Both the position numbers and the translations under genes were made by a program. A DNA stretch of 64,000 nt from Casuarius casuarius (lineage: Eukaryota; Chordata; Aves; Casuariiformes; Casuariidae). Of the stretch, positions 48,188 through 60,400 are shown one piece after another (position 1 is the stretch's first letter; each line of letters opens with the position of its first letter). The DNA lies in NCBI GenBank assembly GCA_003342895.1, contig PTFA01000275.1, positions 434,001 to 498,000 of the forward strand, written 5' to 3'. The notes below the pieces were generated by a model. The model did not search any database. It saw only the letters and a program-made list of their open reading frames with translations, and was not told the DNA's origin.

Positions 48188-49264
48188 CTGTATTAATTAG
48201 ACTGTGTGAGAACAGACAGCAAATCACCACCATTCAGAAAGCAAAGCTGGTATGCTGGATGGAAGTTGACACAGGCATGCACTGTGAAATACTAATTTCC
48301 TACTGCCTGTGTGCTTTAGCAAAATGTAAGCATATGAACGTACTATTGTATAGCAGGAATAACTTCTAAGAATTTATTCAGTCTCTCTGTTTCATCTGTC
48401 TTGAATTCTGTTTCTCTCCATGTATATATGTTAGAGACAAAAGGTATACAGTTATATTGCTGATGGGAAGAGGACCTATTCTGAGAGAAGGCATAATTTA
48501 TTTTTCCCTCAAATGAAAATAATAGGAGGACTGCATAGTACAGTCTGTGGCACTGACCATAACCAAAGGGACGACTTCTAGAAAAAGATAAACTGGAAAG
48601 TCTGCATTTAAAGAGAATTTTCTACAGTAATTTCAAAGGTCCACTAAAGCACATTCATCACCACAGAAACTGCAAGACAATGGCCACTGTATCTTTATGA
48701 AGCATTCAGGATAACCAAGTGTAACATTCAGGCTGAGCTGGATTTGTATGTACCTGGTAGCTGAGAGCATGCAGCTAAATTAACCACATGTGAAAATGAT
48801 CAATAGCAAGACCACAGGAGATTTTGAGATTTTATCTTTCGGCAGGCATTCCTACACATAGTTTTGCATTACATTGTCCTCATAACTCAGGTGACAACTT
48901 GTCAGCACTATCTAAACTGTTGCACCCAAATCCAGGTTTTTCTCTCACAGTAGTTTGCATGAAATTGCAAGCATTAGCCTTGGGCCGATCTGTCACAGAT
49001 TTGGGTTAAAGTGGCTAGACAGGGCAATTAAGATGCTCCGAATGTCAGCACTAAAAGTGATTATGGATAGTCACATCATAATTGCCTACTACTGGTTTCT
49101 AAATATTGGGAAACACTGGACAATCTTTGGTTACTTTTCAATGAAGATCTTTATTCATAGTGCAGTAATATATAAAAATGACACAATATTAAGTAGGAAG
49201 AGGTGGAAAATGGCAGAACTTATCAATAATTAATAGTGTAGATGGAGATTCCTAAATATTTCTG
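48188..49264. other. Unassigned non-coding DNA
   Basis: Nothing recognisable. Two overlapping plus frames at 48824-49233 lack known domains. Confidence 0.55.
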
Positions 49265-49995
49265 TGGTGCATGGTAAATAACAAATGCTTACAGAATCAG
49301 TGTAAGGCACTGTCAAGTATTAATATTGGGAGCCTTGTAAAACCATCTGACCAGATAAAGTTATGAAGGAGGAAGTGAAGAATAGCTGAACTTTTAACCA
49401 CAAAATTGTTTAATCTAGTTTAGCACTAATATAAACTAGATTTAAGAAGCTCTGAAGATTAGTACAAGTAAAAAGGAATGTGAAATGAGGGCTGATTTTC
49501 CGTGCTGGACAGGATGAGGCCAGAAAGAAACAGTTATCTTTGCACAACCCCCAGAAGACCACAGAGAGCTTGCACAGGGTGACCGCTGGGGTAGGACAGC
49601 GCAGAAATCAACAGGCAAGGAGGTCCTGGCCTAGCATCATCCGGGAACAGCACCAGGGCCCAAGAAGAAACACCAGATCGACTCTGCTCTGGGGATGTGG
49701 AATACGTGATAAACAGTCTCTTAGCCATAAAACAGCTCATTTGTAATAGACACAGAATTAGATAGACTTCCCATGTAGTCATAGATAATAAAGTCACACC
49801 ACAGCTCACGGGATGTGCCCCAAGTTGATGCTGTGAACGTGAGGCGTGCTAAGCCCTGAAACAAGCTGTTTGTCTTCGCTGCAGCAATTCCCTTGCCATC
49901 CTCCCGAAAGAACCAACTGGCGAGGGAACCAAAAATACTCCTTCAGTCTGGTGGCACAGTTGTGTGGCAGAAGTCCTCAAGTGGCACGTCGCAGC
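49265..49995. repeat. Unclassified 0.8-kb dispersed repeat, copy 2
   Basis: Direct counterpart of 23187-24010. It lacks the GA microsatellite and carries 'taataaagtcacaccaca' where copy 1 has the purine tract followed by 'gtcacaccatcgg'. The shared order of blocks shows both copies come from one element. Similarity fades about 120 bp after 'cttcagtctg'. Overlapping frames on both strands are short. Confidence 0.8.
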
Positions 49996-50364
49996 TATGA
50001 CTCAAGTGTGAAGCCAGCTTTTGTAGTTAGTCCTATCACGCAACAGAGCCCGGTGGGAAAGGAGGAAATGTCCCGATATCTCCTATTAATCTGTTTCTGG
50101 TGTAGGCCAGCATGAAATAGGCTGCTCTTTTCACGTTAATTCAAGTAAATAATATATATTATTAATAAATGGAAAGGTCAAAGCAGTGACTACACTCAGT
50201 ACAAATGTATAGAGACTATTTATTCAAAAGAGTTGCTATTAAGAAGACACATAAGAGTAAAGGGAAAAGTATTAAAAAAGTGGTTGTATTCGCTGTAAGA
50301 GAAGGAGGCATTTAGTGGAATTAAAAATCTGAACGTGCTAAAAAGAAAGGAGCAGGGAGCCCGT
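49996..50364. other. A+T-rich spacer, possible LTR 3' part on the minus strand
   Basis: Contains TTTATT at about 50218 (AATAAA on the minus strand) next to the GC-rich module. This would fit a minus-oriented LTR whose promoter part is the module, but no termini or target duplication were found. Confidence 0.3.
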
Positions 50365-50586
50365 GCCAGGAGCTGCTTCCCCCCGGCCCGGGCCCGCTCG
50401 GGGCTCTCAGGGCCACTTCTGCCCCTGGCACTGCCCCCAGCTGCCTCCTGGGGACCAGCCCTGTCCCCACCCCGCCACACAAAGGGCCATTGTTCCTCAC
50501 AGGGAGGGTGGGGCCTATGGGGTCGCTACCCCCCGGCGGTGCTCCCAGAGCGAGTGGCAGCTCCCGCCGGGCGGGCGGAGTCACGT
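50365..50586 (+). repeat. GC-rich interspersed module, copy B
   Basis: Shares with copy C at 63.6 kb, in order: 'ggagctgcttcccccc', 'cctggcactgccccc.gctgcctcctggggacc', 'ccaccccgccacacaaagggccattgttc', 'cagggagg', 'ggcggtg/ggcggggg', 'ggcagctccc' and 'gagtcac'. A palindrome-like ACAAAGGGCCATTGTT lies at 50479-50494. Immediately 3', three imperfect decamers (tccgaccagc type, 50606-50635) follow. Overlapping frames on both strands are Pro/Arg/Gly-rich composition artefacts. Confidence 0.7.
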
Positions 50587-53500
50587 GAGCGCAGAGGGAA
50601 CCAGTTCCGACCAGCTCCGACCGGCTCGGACCAGTCCCGCTGAGTGGGTGTTTATGGGAGTATTTGCCAAAACGGATCAGTGATGCTGGGAGAGACCATC
50701 TACACTTAAGACAATGCAGGGAGGATTCTAATACTGTTTATTGTTTTGCTCTAAGTATGCTCATGGTATAAATCCAGCTAATGGAGTTAGAAAAAAATTT
50801 TCACGATTTAATGTATAAATTGATATTGTGCCCATCACCACTAAAGTCAGTGACTGGCTACAAGACTAGATAGATCATTCGTTCAATTCAGTATGATAGT
50901 TTTTACGTTCTAGAGTTTTCAGGAGTGAACTGGTAATTCCCAGTCTCCTTTTTGCTGTTTTGGGGAATTTCTTTTTATTTTGTTTTTACTTTTAAATACG
51001 CTCCTCCTACATATCAGTTCAGGTATTTGATTATATTTAAAAAGAGAAGCATCTACAAACAAACATGGTATTCATGTTATAAGTACAAGTAATAAAATAG
51101 TGCCTGTATATGAAAACAAATTTTGCTGCAGTAGCATTAATCGGTTCCTATCACATACAAATCAGAATTGTCTTTACATGCTGATATTTCAGCAAACATT
51201 TTAGTCCTGTATAACTATTGTATAATTTTAGCAAGGAAAATTTGTAAGATAATTGTAATCAAAAGTTTTGATGCTTAAACTGAACATCTTTGTTCTAAGA
51301 TCTGTATCAACTTTAGTCAGTACTTAGAGTTCAAATTAACTTTCTTCCTTGACATGAGGCTATTCTCTAATTGTTTTTTCTTAGGTATTTTATGCTGTCC
51401 CAATATAAATTAATTGCCATGCTCTTAGGGAAAAAAAAAAAAAAAAAACTCATCAATGAACAGGCTTTTTGCATAATTTGTATACATGTAAACAGCAAGA
51501 GCTGCAAAAAGATCTACTTAGTCTGAGAGTACAGCATAAAAGGATATTGGTCATGGCTGACCAGTTTGCAAGNAAATGTTATAAAATGATTTCTGTAGCT
51601 GAGCAACACATTTTTTTTTTCCTCCCATCATAGTAGACTGATAAGGCTTAGAAATTGGTTGGCAACTGACAAGTTACTATGTACAACTTTTATTACTTCT
51701 TCTCTTCCCTGCCGGATAAACTCAAGTACTTAAAAGGCTTGATCTCTGAGGATCCAGATAAGGCACTTTAACCTTACTTAGACCGTAGTTGTGGGTTTGC
51801 ACCATTTTCATTCTGTGGAAGTCAGGTTATGGAGCTGGGGACATGGAAGTCCTCCAGCATGTCATCAGACTGCTAAATGTGAAGAAAGAGCATAGGGAGT
51901 GGGCTTTCAAACACTGCTTTTTTTCACAGCAAGAGGTAAGTAGAGAGGAAAGGCTAATTGCTGCAGGTGTGGTTTGAGCTTCACTTACCCCAACTCATTT
52001 CAGTTCTGCCTCTGGAGCAATGTAACAACTTTATATTTACAAAGTTTGGGACATAAAACCATAGTCCTATTTATTGGCATAGAGCTAGACTAATTCACTG
52101 ACCTAATCTCCCTCTCATGTTTATTTTGTATGTAATTTTGATCCACAAACAAACCCATTGTTTCAAAGGAACCATCAGTACTTACCAAGAAAAGCACCAA
52201 TTGACAAGAGCAAGGGAGGAAGAACTGGAGCTTTGATTTAAGCCCAAATTACTGAAACACAGATAATGTCAAACAAAAATCTGGCCTTTCTTAACAGAGG
52301 AATTAATTAGATGAACAAAGCAAGCAAACTGAAAGTGCATAATTTGACATTCCTTATGAGACATAATGCTGTACAGGTCTTACAAGAGAAATCAAAGAAT
52401 TGATCAGAATGCTTAGCTAAGAGGGAGAGAATTGTCCTAATATTAAGAATCAGTGCAGCAAAACTTCTCAGATGAAAGGAGATAGGCAGAAGGTTCTTAG
52501 AGACAGTTACTATGAGCATCTATTAAATAGGCACATATGGAAAACAAAGGAAAAAAAGGTTCAAATTAAAGCACATTTTGTTTTTATATATGTATATATA
52601 TCTATATATAATAGTAAAATCTTTCATTGCATGATCTCCTACTACTTTTTTTTTTTTGCCTTCTACAACATTTCTGCTGCATTCAGTGCACAGGATAAAA
52701 AATACTAAATAGGAAACAATTCAATACTTCTTTTCGTCCTACTTCTATGTGCAACCCCAAGGCCTTTTTTTTTCTTAAGTATATAAACATTGTTTACTAA
52801 ATTTGTATTCAATGCAGAGTTTAAGTAAGTTCCTCATAGGCTTTTCTATGACACTCCTCATAGATGAACTGCTTCATAAATATCAAGGAGTTTGTCTTTA
52901 CAATATATTTACTAGGTAAAACAGAATTATACCCATATTACAGATGGAGAAAGACAATCACACTCATGTTAGAGATCAAAATTTGAAATAGAATGTTAAA
53001 GACAAAATTCTGGGTATTCAATAAAGGATGGCTCAATCTGTGGTTTACTGGGGTTTTTTGTTTCTTTTTTTTTTTTTCTTTTTTTTTTTCTGAGAACCAG
53101 CATTCTAAGGCTATGCAGTATTTTCCATTCACACTTCTCCTTTAAAGCTGCAAATGCTCTGTGTTTTTGCTGGTGGGAAGCCTCATTTTAAGTATGCAAA
53201 CCAAGGAATAAGAGATACACAATTAATGATCACCCATAAACAGTTGCATTGAAGTAACTTTTTAGCATCACATTAAAAATCTACAGACAAATCAAGGAAG
53301 TAATGCAACTCTCAATGCCGGTACTCAGATGCCCCAGCCATTTCCTTCTTGGTCATCTTTCATTCACTTTCCAACTTTCTACCTTTAGCAACAAAAGGAG
53401 GCTGGGGGCTTGTAGCACTGATAGCTTTCCTCCCCTGACAGTCCAAAAGGGATTTTTACTTATGCTAACACACAGTTTCTAATGTTTGTTTTGGCAAGAT

Positions 53501-53869
53501 TATCAGTAAAATTTACTTTAATAAAAAAAAAAAAAAAGATTTTTTTAAAAAAGCCTATTAAAGAGTATAAGTACTGTTATATGAAAGAACGCTGATTACT
53601 TGCAGGGTTGAAACTTTAAAATTACTACAAACACTAGCTGTAGTAATAGGGCAACTGGGAGCCGTAAAAGGCTGTAACTCAAGAGTAATGAAACACTTTG
53701 CTAGTGGGATGCAAAACTGGCAGGGGGGTGTCTTGGATTCTATCCGTGTCCTATCTGTGACAGTATTTTTTAGGTTTTTTTGTTTTTGTTTTTTTTCTGC
53801 AGGTATCACCTCAGTCACCCACATTTGATAGGTAAAGAAAGAAAGATGATACAATACTTGGCCTTACCA
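50587..53869. other. Unassigned non-coding DNA
   Basis: After a decamer array (50606-50635) this is unique A+T-rich sequence with several homopolymer runs (A-run near 51430, T-runs near 52650 and 53070, A-run near 53522). A single N lies at 51573. A weak MIR-like 'tacccatattacagatggagaaa' lies at about 52930. Confidence 0.5.
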
Positions 53870-54843
53870 CAGAATCATTGAATCATAGAATCATTCTGTG
53901 AGAAGCGTCTTGTTCAGCCTCCTGCTCAAAACACAGTTAACACTAATTTCAGACCAGGTTGCTCAGGGATTTGTCCAGCTGAGTCCAGAAATCCTCCAAG
54001 AACATGCTCTCCACCATTTCTCTGGGCAACCTGTTCTAGTGCTTAATTACCATGATAGTGAGAGCTTTTTCCATATATCCAGTCAGAACCTCCTGTTTCA
54101 ATATATGACCGTTGTCTCTCATTCTGCCAGTGTGCACCTGCATACAGAGACTGGCTCCATCTTCTTGGTAACCTCCTCCTACTTCCTGGGAGGCTGTTAT
54201 TAGGTCCCCTGTAGGCCTTTTCAAAGTTAAAGAAGCCCACTTACCTCAGCCTCTCCTCACAGGGCTCCAGTCCTGAGCATCTTCTGGCCCTCTGCTAAGC
54301 TTACTGAGTTTATTGATATAGCCCCAAACTGGATGCAGTATTCCAAATGTTGTCTAACAAGACAGAGTAAAGAGAAACAATCACTCCCCTTGATCTACTG
54401 GCTATATTTCTGGTGTTACAGAGCAGTATACTGTTAGCCCTCAGCACTGCAAGAACACTACTGACTCATGGTTTGCCTGCTGTCCCCCAGGACTTCTAGG
54501 TCCTTTCCACAGAAGTGCTACCTAGCCAGTCAGTCCCCAGCCTGTACTAGTGAAGAGGTTAGTCTGTCATGAATGCAGGACTTTACATATGTCCTTGTTA
54601 AATTTCATGAGGAACTTGTCAGTCTAGTCCTCTAGCCTTTCTAGGTCTCTCTGAATGGCAGCCCTACCCACAAGTGGACTGACAACACCCCTCAATTTAG
54701 TGTCATCCACAAACTCGATGAGGGTAGTCTCGTCCTTATGATCACTTGTAAAGATATTAAACAGGATAGTACCCACAGAAATTCTAAAGGAATTTCCTTT
54801 CTAATGGACTTCAGGAAGAAGAACCATTAACTCCTTGAGTCTG
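53870..54843 (-). mobile_element. CR1 LINE, 3' part, split by LTR 2
   Basis: A minus-strand CR1 starting with the terminus 'cacagaatcattgaatcatagaatcattctg'. It runs through the 3' UTR and RT tail ('gcaacctgttctagtgcttaattaccatgatag', 'ccttgttaaatttcatgaggaacttgtcag', 'ccacaaactcgatgagg') to 54843, where the LTR target duplication begins. Confidence 0.93.
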
Positions 54844-56015
54844 ACGATTGTGGCGGACAGATGAGTGAACTTTTGCCTTAGACATTTCTTGGTACATAAG
54901 GTGCAAGCAAACCATAACCCCGAACAAGCCATCTGTTCCCAGTGGAAACAGGACTGAGCTGCTGCGACCCCCAAAATGGTGTCCCTGCAGCCATTCAGGA
55001 CACACCGAGCCTGCGCTGAACCAGACCACGATCAGGCGGAGACTTTGGGACCTGGACTGTAAATTATTGCCGCTTAGCACAACTTCTATAAAACTTGCTT
55101 AGCATGAGTAGCTAAATTTGCTGAAGCCTTAGGCCGCACTCCTAGGTCAGTGAGAAAGGGCCCCAGAGCTGGTGCAGGCAGGAAAGACAAGGGGGTTACC
55201 AGCAGTTCGCATTCCCATGCTTCACGCTCCGGGAGGAAGGATGTCAAGGCTTTGAAGTGAAGCCTGCTTGGGCGCCGGGACCCTGGGGAGCAGGGCCTCC
55301 TCTCGCTGCTGAAACAATGCTGACTGGGGGGGGTCTGGGCTATCTCAGGGTCCAGATTATATTCCCTTTGTCTGGACCTTNGGAAATAACACCTACTGTC
55401 ACTGCTGGGGAAGTAATAATTTGTCAGGGCCTTGAGAGATAAGGGCAGGACCCGAAGAATGAAAGCACATCTGTCAGCAGAAACCACAACAGTAAACAGC
55501 CTACCTAGGGACCCAATAAGGAGCAGGAGACCCCAGACCTAAATATTACTATTGGTCCAAACGACTGAGTGAAGGGTGGAGAGCTTAGATTGGAAAGTAT
55601 AATTGCNCAGGGATTTCTTTGTTCNGGGTCCCTCTTCGGAGGCACCCAACTCGAGCTGTAACTACTGCATGCNTGTCATTACAATTTATTTATTTAATTT
55701 GCCTTGATTTGGCTCCAAACTTTTCAGCAGGAACCTAGGGTCGGACCCTGCTTGAGTTGTAATTACTGCATGCGCTTCGCTAAAATTTACACCCAGGGTG
55801 AAGAGGACCAACAGGACGCCGCTGGATCCATGGGTGGTGATATCTCTTTCTCTCTCCCCCTTTCTCTCTCTCCTCTCCTTCGCCTTTCCCCTTTTGTCCC
55901 CACTTCGTGGAAAATAAAGTTAAAAGGTTGTACGATATTTGACCGGTTTTAGTGTCTTAATCTCGTCCTTGGGATCGTAACGAAACCCCCCCCGATATTG
56001 GATCGGGACAACGAT
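54844..56015 (+). mobile_element. Solo LTR 2, nested in CR1, 5-bp target duplication
   Basis: A 1162-bp LTR at 54849-56010 beginning TGTGGCGGACAG and ending GGATCGGGACA. It is flanked by the perfect 5-bp duplication ACGAT (54844-54848 and 56011-56015). It matches LTR 1 over most of its length ('atgagtgaacttttgcctta', 'ctgtaaattattgccgcttagc', 'aaatattactattggtccaaac', 'gggatttctttgtt'). Differences are a shorter G-run (8 against 19), a missing AT-rich stretch near 55140, and an internal duplicated segment near 55650-55800 absent from LTR 1. AATAAA is at 55913-55918. Four N bases occur. It interrupts a continuous CR1. Confidence 0.95.
55651..55800 (+). repeat. Tandem duplication inside LTR 2
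   Basis: 'gagctgtaactactgcatgc..tcattacaattta' (from 55654) recurs as 'gagttgtaattactgcatgc..cgctaaaattta' (from about 55755), roughly 100 bp apart. LTR 1 has only a short 'gagctgtaattggaac' at the equivalent place. Confidence 0.8.
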
Positions 56016-56575
56016 ACAGCTTTTTTTTTTTTTCTTTTAACCCAGCTGGTAGTTCACCTATCTGTATTGAGGTCCCAGCTTGGAGACAAGCAAGTTGTGG
56101 GAGACTATGTCAAAGGGCTTGCTAAAATTAAGGTAGAGAACGTCCACTGTTCCCCCTTTATCCACAGATCTAGTCATTTCATCATACAAGTCAACCAGGT
56201 TGGCCAAGCATGGATTTACCAAGAGCAAATGACTCTTTCCAGTCGCCTTTCTCTCTACCCAGGTACCACCTTCTCCTCCATGGGCTCAGAAATGGCTTCC
56301 AAGTAGACGTCATGATTTTCTCAGGGACAGAAAGTGAGGCCGACCATCCTGTAGTTCCCTGTTAGTCCTTCTTGCTCTTCTTTAAGTGGTGTGACATTTC
56401 CCTTCCTCCAGTCATTGAAGGCCCCACTGATCTCCATAACCTCTCAAAAACAATAGAGAACAGCCTAGAAATAACATTAGTAGCTTTCTTGACACCCTCA
56501 GAGGCATCCCATTCAATATCATGGACTTGTATGGGTAGAGATTTTTCAAGACATCTCTGGCACAATCTTCTTACA

Positions 56576-57067
56576 CTACTGGTCATCCCTTCCCTCCTCG
56601 AACCCTGCCTCTAGGCACAAAGGCCTGGGAGATCTTGCTGGTGGAGATGAAGGCAAAGAAGATACGGAGTACTGCAATGTTATCTCTGCTGTCACTAAAT
56701 TACTTGCCCCATTCAGCATCTGGCCCGTGTTTTCCTCATTTCTTCTTTGCTCATGTAATAGTAGACACTCTTCTTGTTGCCTTTGACATCCCTTGCCAGT
56801 TTCAACTTTACATGAGTTTTGGCTAATGGCATCCCTGCATTCCCAGTCAATGTTTCTAAATTTCTTCTCTGTAGCGTATGCTTGCTTCCACCTCTTGGTT
56901 ACATTCTTTTTGCACTGGAGCTTATTCAGGAGTTCCCTGTGTAGCCAAGATAGTCTCCTGATACATCTGCTTGTTATCCTGAGTATCAGTTCTTGTGCTT
57001 GGAAGAGGTTGTCCTTAAAGACCTGCAAGCTTTTATGAGCTGCCTTGCACGGGATTCCACCTATCAC
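56576..57067 (-). pseudogene. CR1 ORF2 linker remnant
   Basis: A 163-codon minus-strand frame inside the CR1. Its middle reads CKKNVTKRWKQAYATEKKFR followed by a region corresponding to 'CRDAI..' and 'NTGQMLNGASNLVT', the Lys/Arg-rich linker between the endonuclease and reverse-transcriptase domains of CR1 ORF2. The C-terminal end of the frame is Ser/Pro-rich and drifts out of frame. Not functional. Confidence 0.75.
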
Positions 57068-57171
57068 TTCCCTGAAGAAGCCAGTCCATGTCTGTGAAGT
57101 CCAGCGTCTGGACCCTGTTACTTGCCTTCCTCACTCCTTTCAGGATCTGGCACTCCACTATTTCATGGACA

Positions 57172-57459
57172 TTACAGCCAAGGCTGCCACTGATTGTCGC
57201 ATCTCTTACCAGTTCTTCTGTGTTTCACGATCAGCAGATCTAGGAGAGCATCGTCCCTGGTTAGCTTTTCTAGCATCTCTGTTAAGAAGTTCCTCCTGAC
57301 ACCTTCCATAAACCTCCTGGATTGCTTGTGTCCTACTCTGTTGCCCTTCCAGCAGATGTCAAGAAGGCTGAAGTCACCCATAGGATCTGGAAACTTCCTT
57401 AAGTTGCTCAGAGAAGATTTTGTCCACTTCTTCACAGTGTTTGGGTGGTCTGTAACCAC
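57172..57459 (-). pseudogene. CR1 ORF2 endonuclease remnant
   Basis: A 95-codon minus-strand frame containing MGDFSLLDICWKGNRVGHKQ and then SRRFMEGVRRNFLTEMLEK. This corresponds to the GDFN..D.CW...T.GHKQSRRFLE region of the apurinic-type endonuclease domain of CR1 LINEs. The Asn of the GDFN motif is Ser here. Truncated on both sides by frame loss. Confidence 0.85.
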
Positions 57460-57475
57460 ACTAATAATTTTTTAT

Positions 57476-60400
57476 ACTTCTCATTGCACAAAGTGCTTTG
57501 GGTGACTGAAGAAGCCAATGGAAACCAGAAAAAATACGGAGTACAGAATCTAGGAGTTACCATTGGCAGTGATATGGAAGACACAGGGCTGTGAATTCTG
57601 TATCTACCAGCTCCTAGTTTCTTGTTTTTCTTGTCATGAGCCTCCTACTCCCAATCATTTATCTCTTATATCAAGTCTGAATGAAGCTGCTGGTTATCTA
57701 TAAGCAGGCAGAACTTAATAGTTTGGAATGACCTTTATTTTGGCATCATATGCACTTTCAGAGGTTAAGGAATTTGGAGAATAAGTAACTGAAGTCCTGC
57801 TCATCCCCCACAACTCCATACCAAATCCCATTCACTGCAGATGTTATTACTAGTGATAGTTGCTATTAACCTCTGACAATTTTCTAATGGTCATATATAA
57901 ACAGCGGGTTTCAAGATATAAGACACCAACAAACATAGTTTATTTTTGTTGGGGTATAAGGAGGCATATTTCTGATCTCAAAGTTACATGCTACTCATCA
58001 AAATGATTTTGTCCAAAAAATAATGGCACTATTTTCTTTTTTTGCTTTTTGTTTTTGGCTGTTACTGCAAAAGGACTATTCTTAGTACTTATTAACACAC
58101 AAAAACCCCCCACTTTCCTATACCCTTCTCAAATTAAGTATTTCATTGACACCATCTCCAAATTAGAAGCCCCAAATAGAAACCTAATATTGAAAAATGA
58201 AACTTGCTTGGTTGAAAAAGTCCTATACAAATTGTTAGCCAGCCTTAACTGTAAAGGTTAGTTAGCTTCTAAAAGTAATACAAAAGAAACATGAAGCAAA
58301 TCATTTATATGACTTCAAGTTCAAAAAAAGCCACCAAAGGATACAAAGATGTCCTTCAATATTCACTATTACCCCTATTTGTAACAGAACACTTTCAGAA
58401 CAGATGTTCTGAAGGAAATGACAGTTGCAGCCGCTATCACAAAGTCGGGAAGACTTGTTAGGTCTTTGCCTGATATTTTCAGGTACACTAAAATAACATC
58501 TATTTGGTCTCCAAAAGACTATCCAGAAATATTATTTGTTTGGATGGCATACAGTCATTGTCATTAATTTACTCCTGTCGTATTTATGTCATTTCATTGT
58601 TGCGGTTGAACAATAGTCAAACGCAAAAGCAGTCATAAGGAATTTCTCCAAACTCTGCATTTCTGTATTCTACTCAGATTTTGTATACTTTGTAAGATAT
58701 GCAGATGCATAGGCAGAACTCTATATAATGTTACTGACCTGCACAAACGTGATGTCTTTGGTTTAAAAGTGTTAGGTGTTTTAAGTGCTCAGTCTGGTTG
58801 TAGTTATGTTCCTGGAAACCGTTGAACCAAAGAAATACATCGTCTGTCATTTTGGCTTTGTTTTCATTAATGTGATATCAGGGACAATGCTTCTGCAGTG
58901 CAATGTGTGCAGTAAGTTATTTTTCTCCTTGTAATTGTAGTGTTGTGTTACAATGGACATCAACTATCACTAGCCTGCTGAGAAGCAGTCAAGGAAGTTA
59001 CCATAGAACTTCCACTAAACGTCCTGTCAGTAAAGGTGAACATTTGTATTTTAGCCTGTAACATAGATAAGGTCTTTCTGGTGAGCAAACCTAGTATGGC
59101 TCAGAATCTGCCCAAAGAGGAAAAATTTCAGTGAAGAAGCAGAAACAGGCTTCTCAGGCAATTATTCTTTCATGTCATTTAAGCCTTCACAGAAATCAGA
59201 AATATATGCAAGTAGACTTGAAAAACCTTTGACTATGCAGATGAAGAGACTTGAAAAATAATGTCACTTAAAACAAAGAGCAAAGTATATTTTGATAAAT
59301 TTTGCTTATTTGTAATTTTATTTAGTCATATGGGAGCTATTTGCAGTAAAAAATTACAACTTTTAAATGCAAGTATAGGCATGTGACAATTTTCTGAGAT
59401 AAACTTTGTTACATGGCATTTCATAACTTTCATGTTGTGTTTAAAGGATAAAAACATTATAAAACAGGATGGAACATTTGAAAGTTCTTTTACTTTATAT
59501 GATGGCAGTTTTGTTCTCTCCAATCCTGCAATTTTGATTGCAGATATACTGATAACTGATTATTTCACTTTCCACTTTACATGTCTCTACAACTTCTATT
59601 TTGTTTGTTTTCTTTACTATCAATAGAATAGAAACTCTGTGTCTGTAGAATTTGTTCTGAGCAGTGCACTTAGTTGTTTGAGGGGTTTTTGTTTCCTTAA
59701 TAATGACTTGGGTGTGTAAAAATGCATTCCCCAAAGTACGTGTTATTTAGGGAAACAGATGTATAAAATTGGTCTTGTTAAGATACTTCTGTTCAAAATT
59801 GTTGCTGTTGCTGAGGTTGATTCAGAAAGTGTTTGTTGTAGAAATGATGGTGCTTGTTTTTCATCAGGAAGCCATGTTATACATTACCTTTTATAAATGT
59901 TGAAATGGATCAAAGTAGTCTGTCTGACCTTTCAAGAAAATTGTTTAAACTTAAAAGACTGCATGGGAAAAGACATGCTTGAAGAAATAAATAGAAGTTT
60001 CAGGGTGGTTGTCTGAAGAAAAATTGCAATTTTATATGTCATTACGGAATGAATAGTGGCATATAAGCTGTTCTGAGTGGGATTCATCTGGTCAGATGTA
60101 GCGAGCTATGATTCAGATCTATACAGTGGAGTTAAACCTATAGACTTCCTGCATCATGAATGGAGAACATTAGGTTACATATGTACTGCTGAATTAATCT
60201 GCAATAGGAAGGAACCTTTGGCTCTGTGGTCAGTTGCACTAGAGTGATTCATGTCAACTCCTTTCCAGGCCAGCCCCTCTGAAGCTGGCTGGCTGCATCC
60301 ACACTACAGAATCTCATTTCTGGGCATTAATTCAGCTCCAGATTTAGACACCTAGATACAGGTGTCTAAACAAAGGGGGTCAATGCAGTTGCTACCAAGA

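Larger units (their letters stand above)
56016..57475 (-). mobile_element. CR1 LINE, 5' part, split by LTR 2
   Basis: The CR1 resumes after the LTR with 'acccagctggtagttcacc' and 'gtgggagactatgtcaaagggcttgctaaaattaaggtagag' (RT), and continues through the endonuclease-RT linker into the endonuclease C-terminal part. Together with 53870-54843, about 2.4 kb of CR1 remains, the longest in the window. Confidence 0.9.

Noticed and set aside
50220..50683. Four overlapping frames on both strands
   Set aside because: All are GC-rich composition frames over module B, with no recognisable domain and mutually exclusive coding.
26085..56010. A giant provirus bounded by the two related LTRs
   Set aside because: They are about 30 kb apart, each has its own different 5-bp target duplication, and the intervening DNA is mainly non-retroviral.
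57194..57505. 103-codon plus-strand frame
   Set aside because: Antisense to the CR1 endonuclease remnant recognised on the minus strand.
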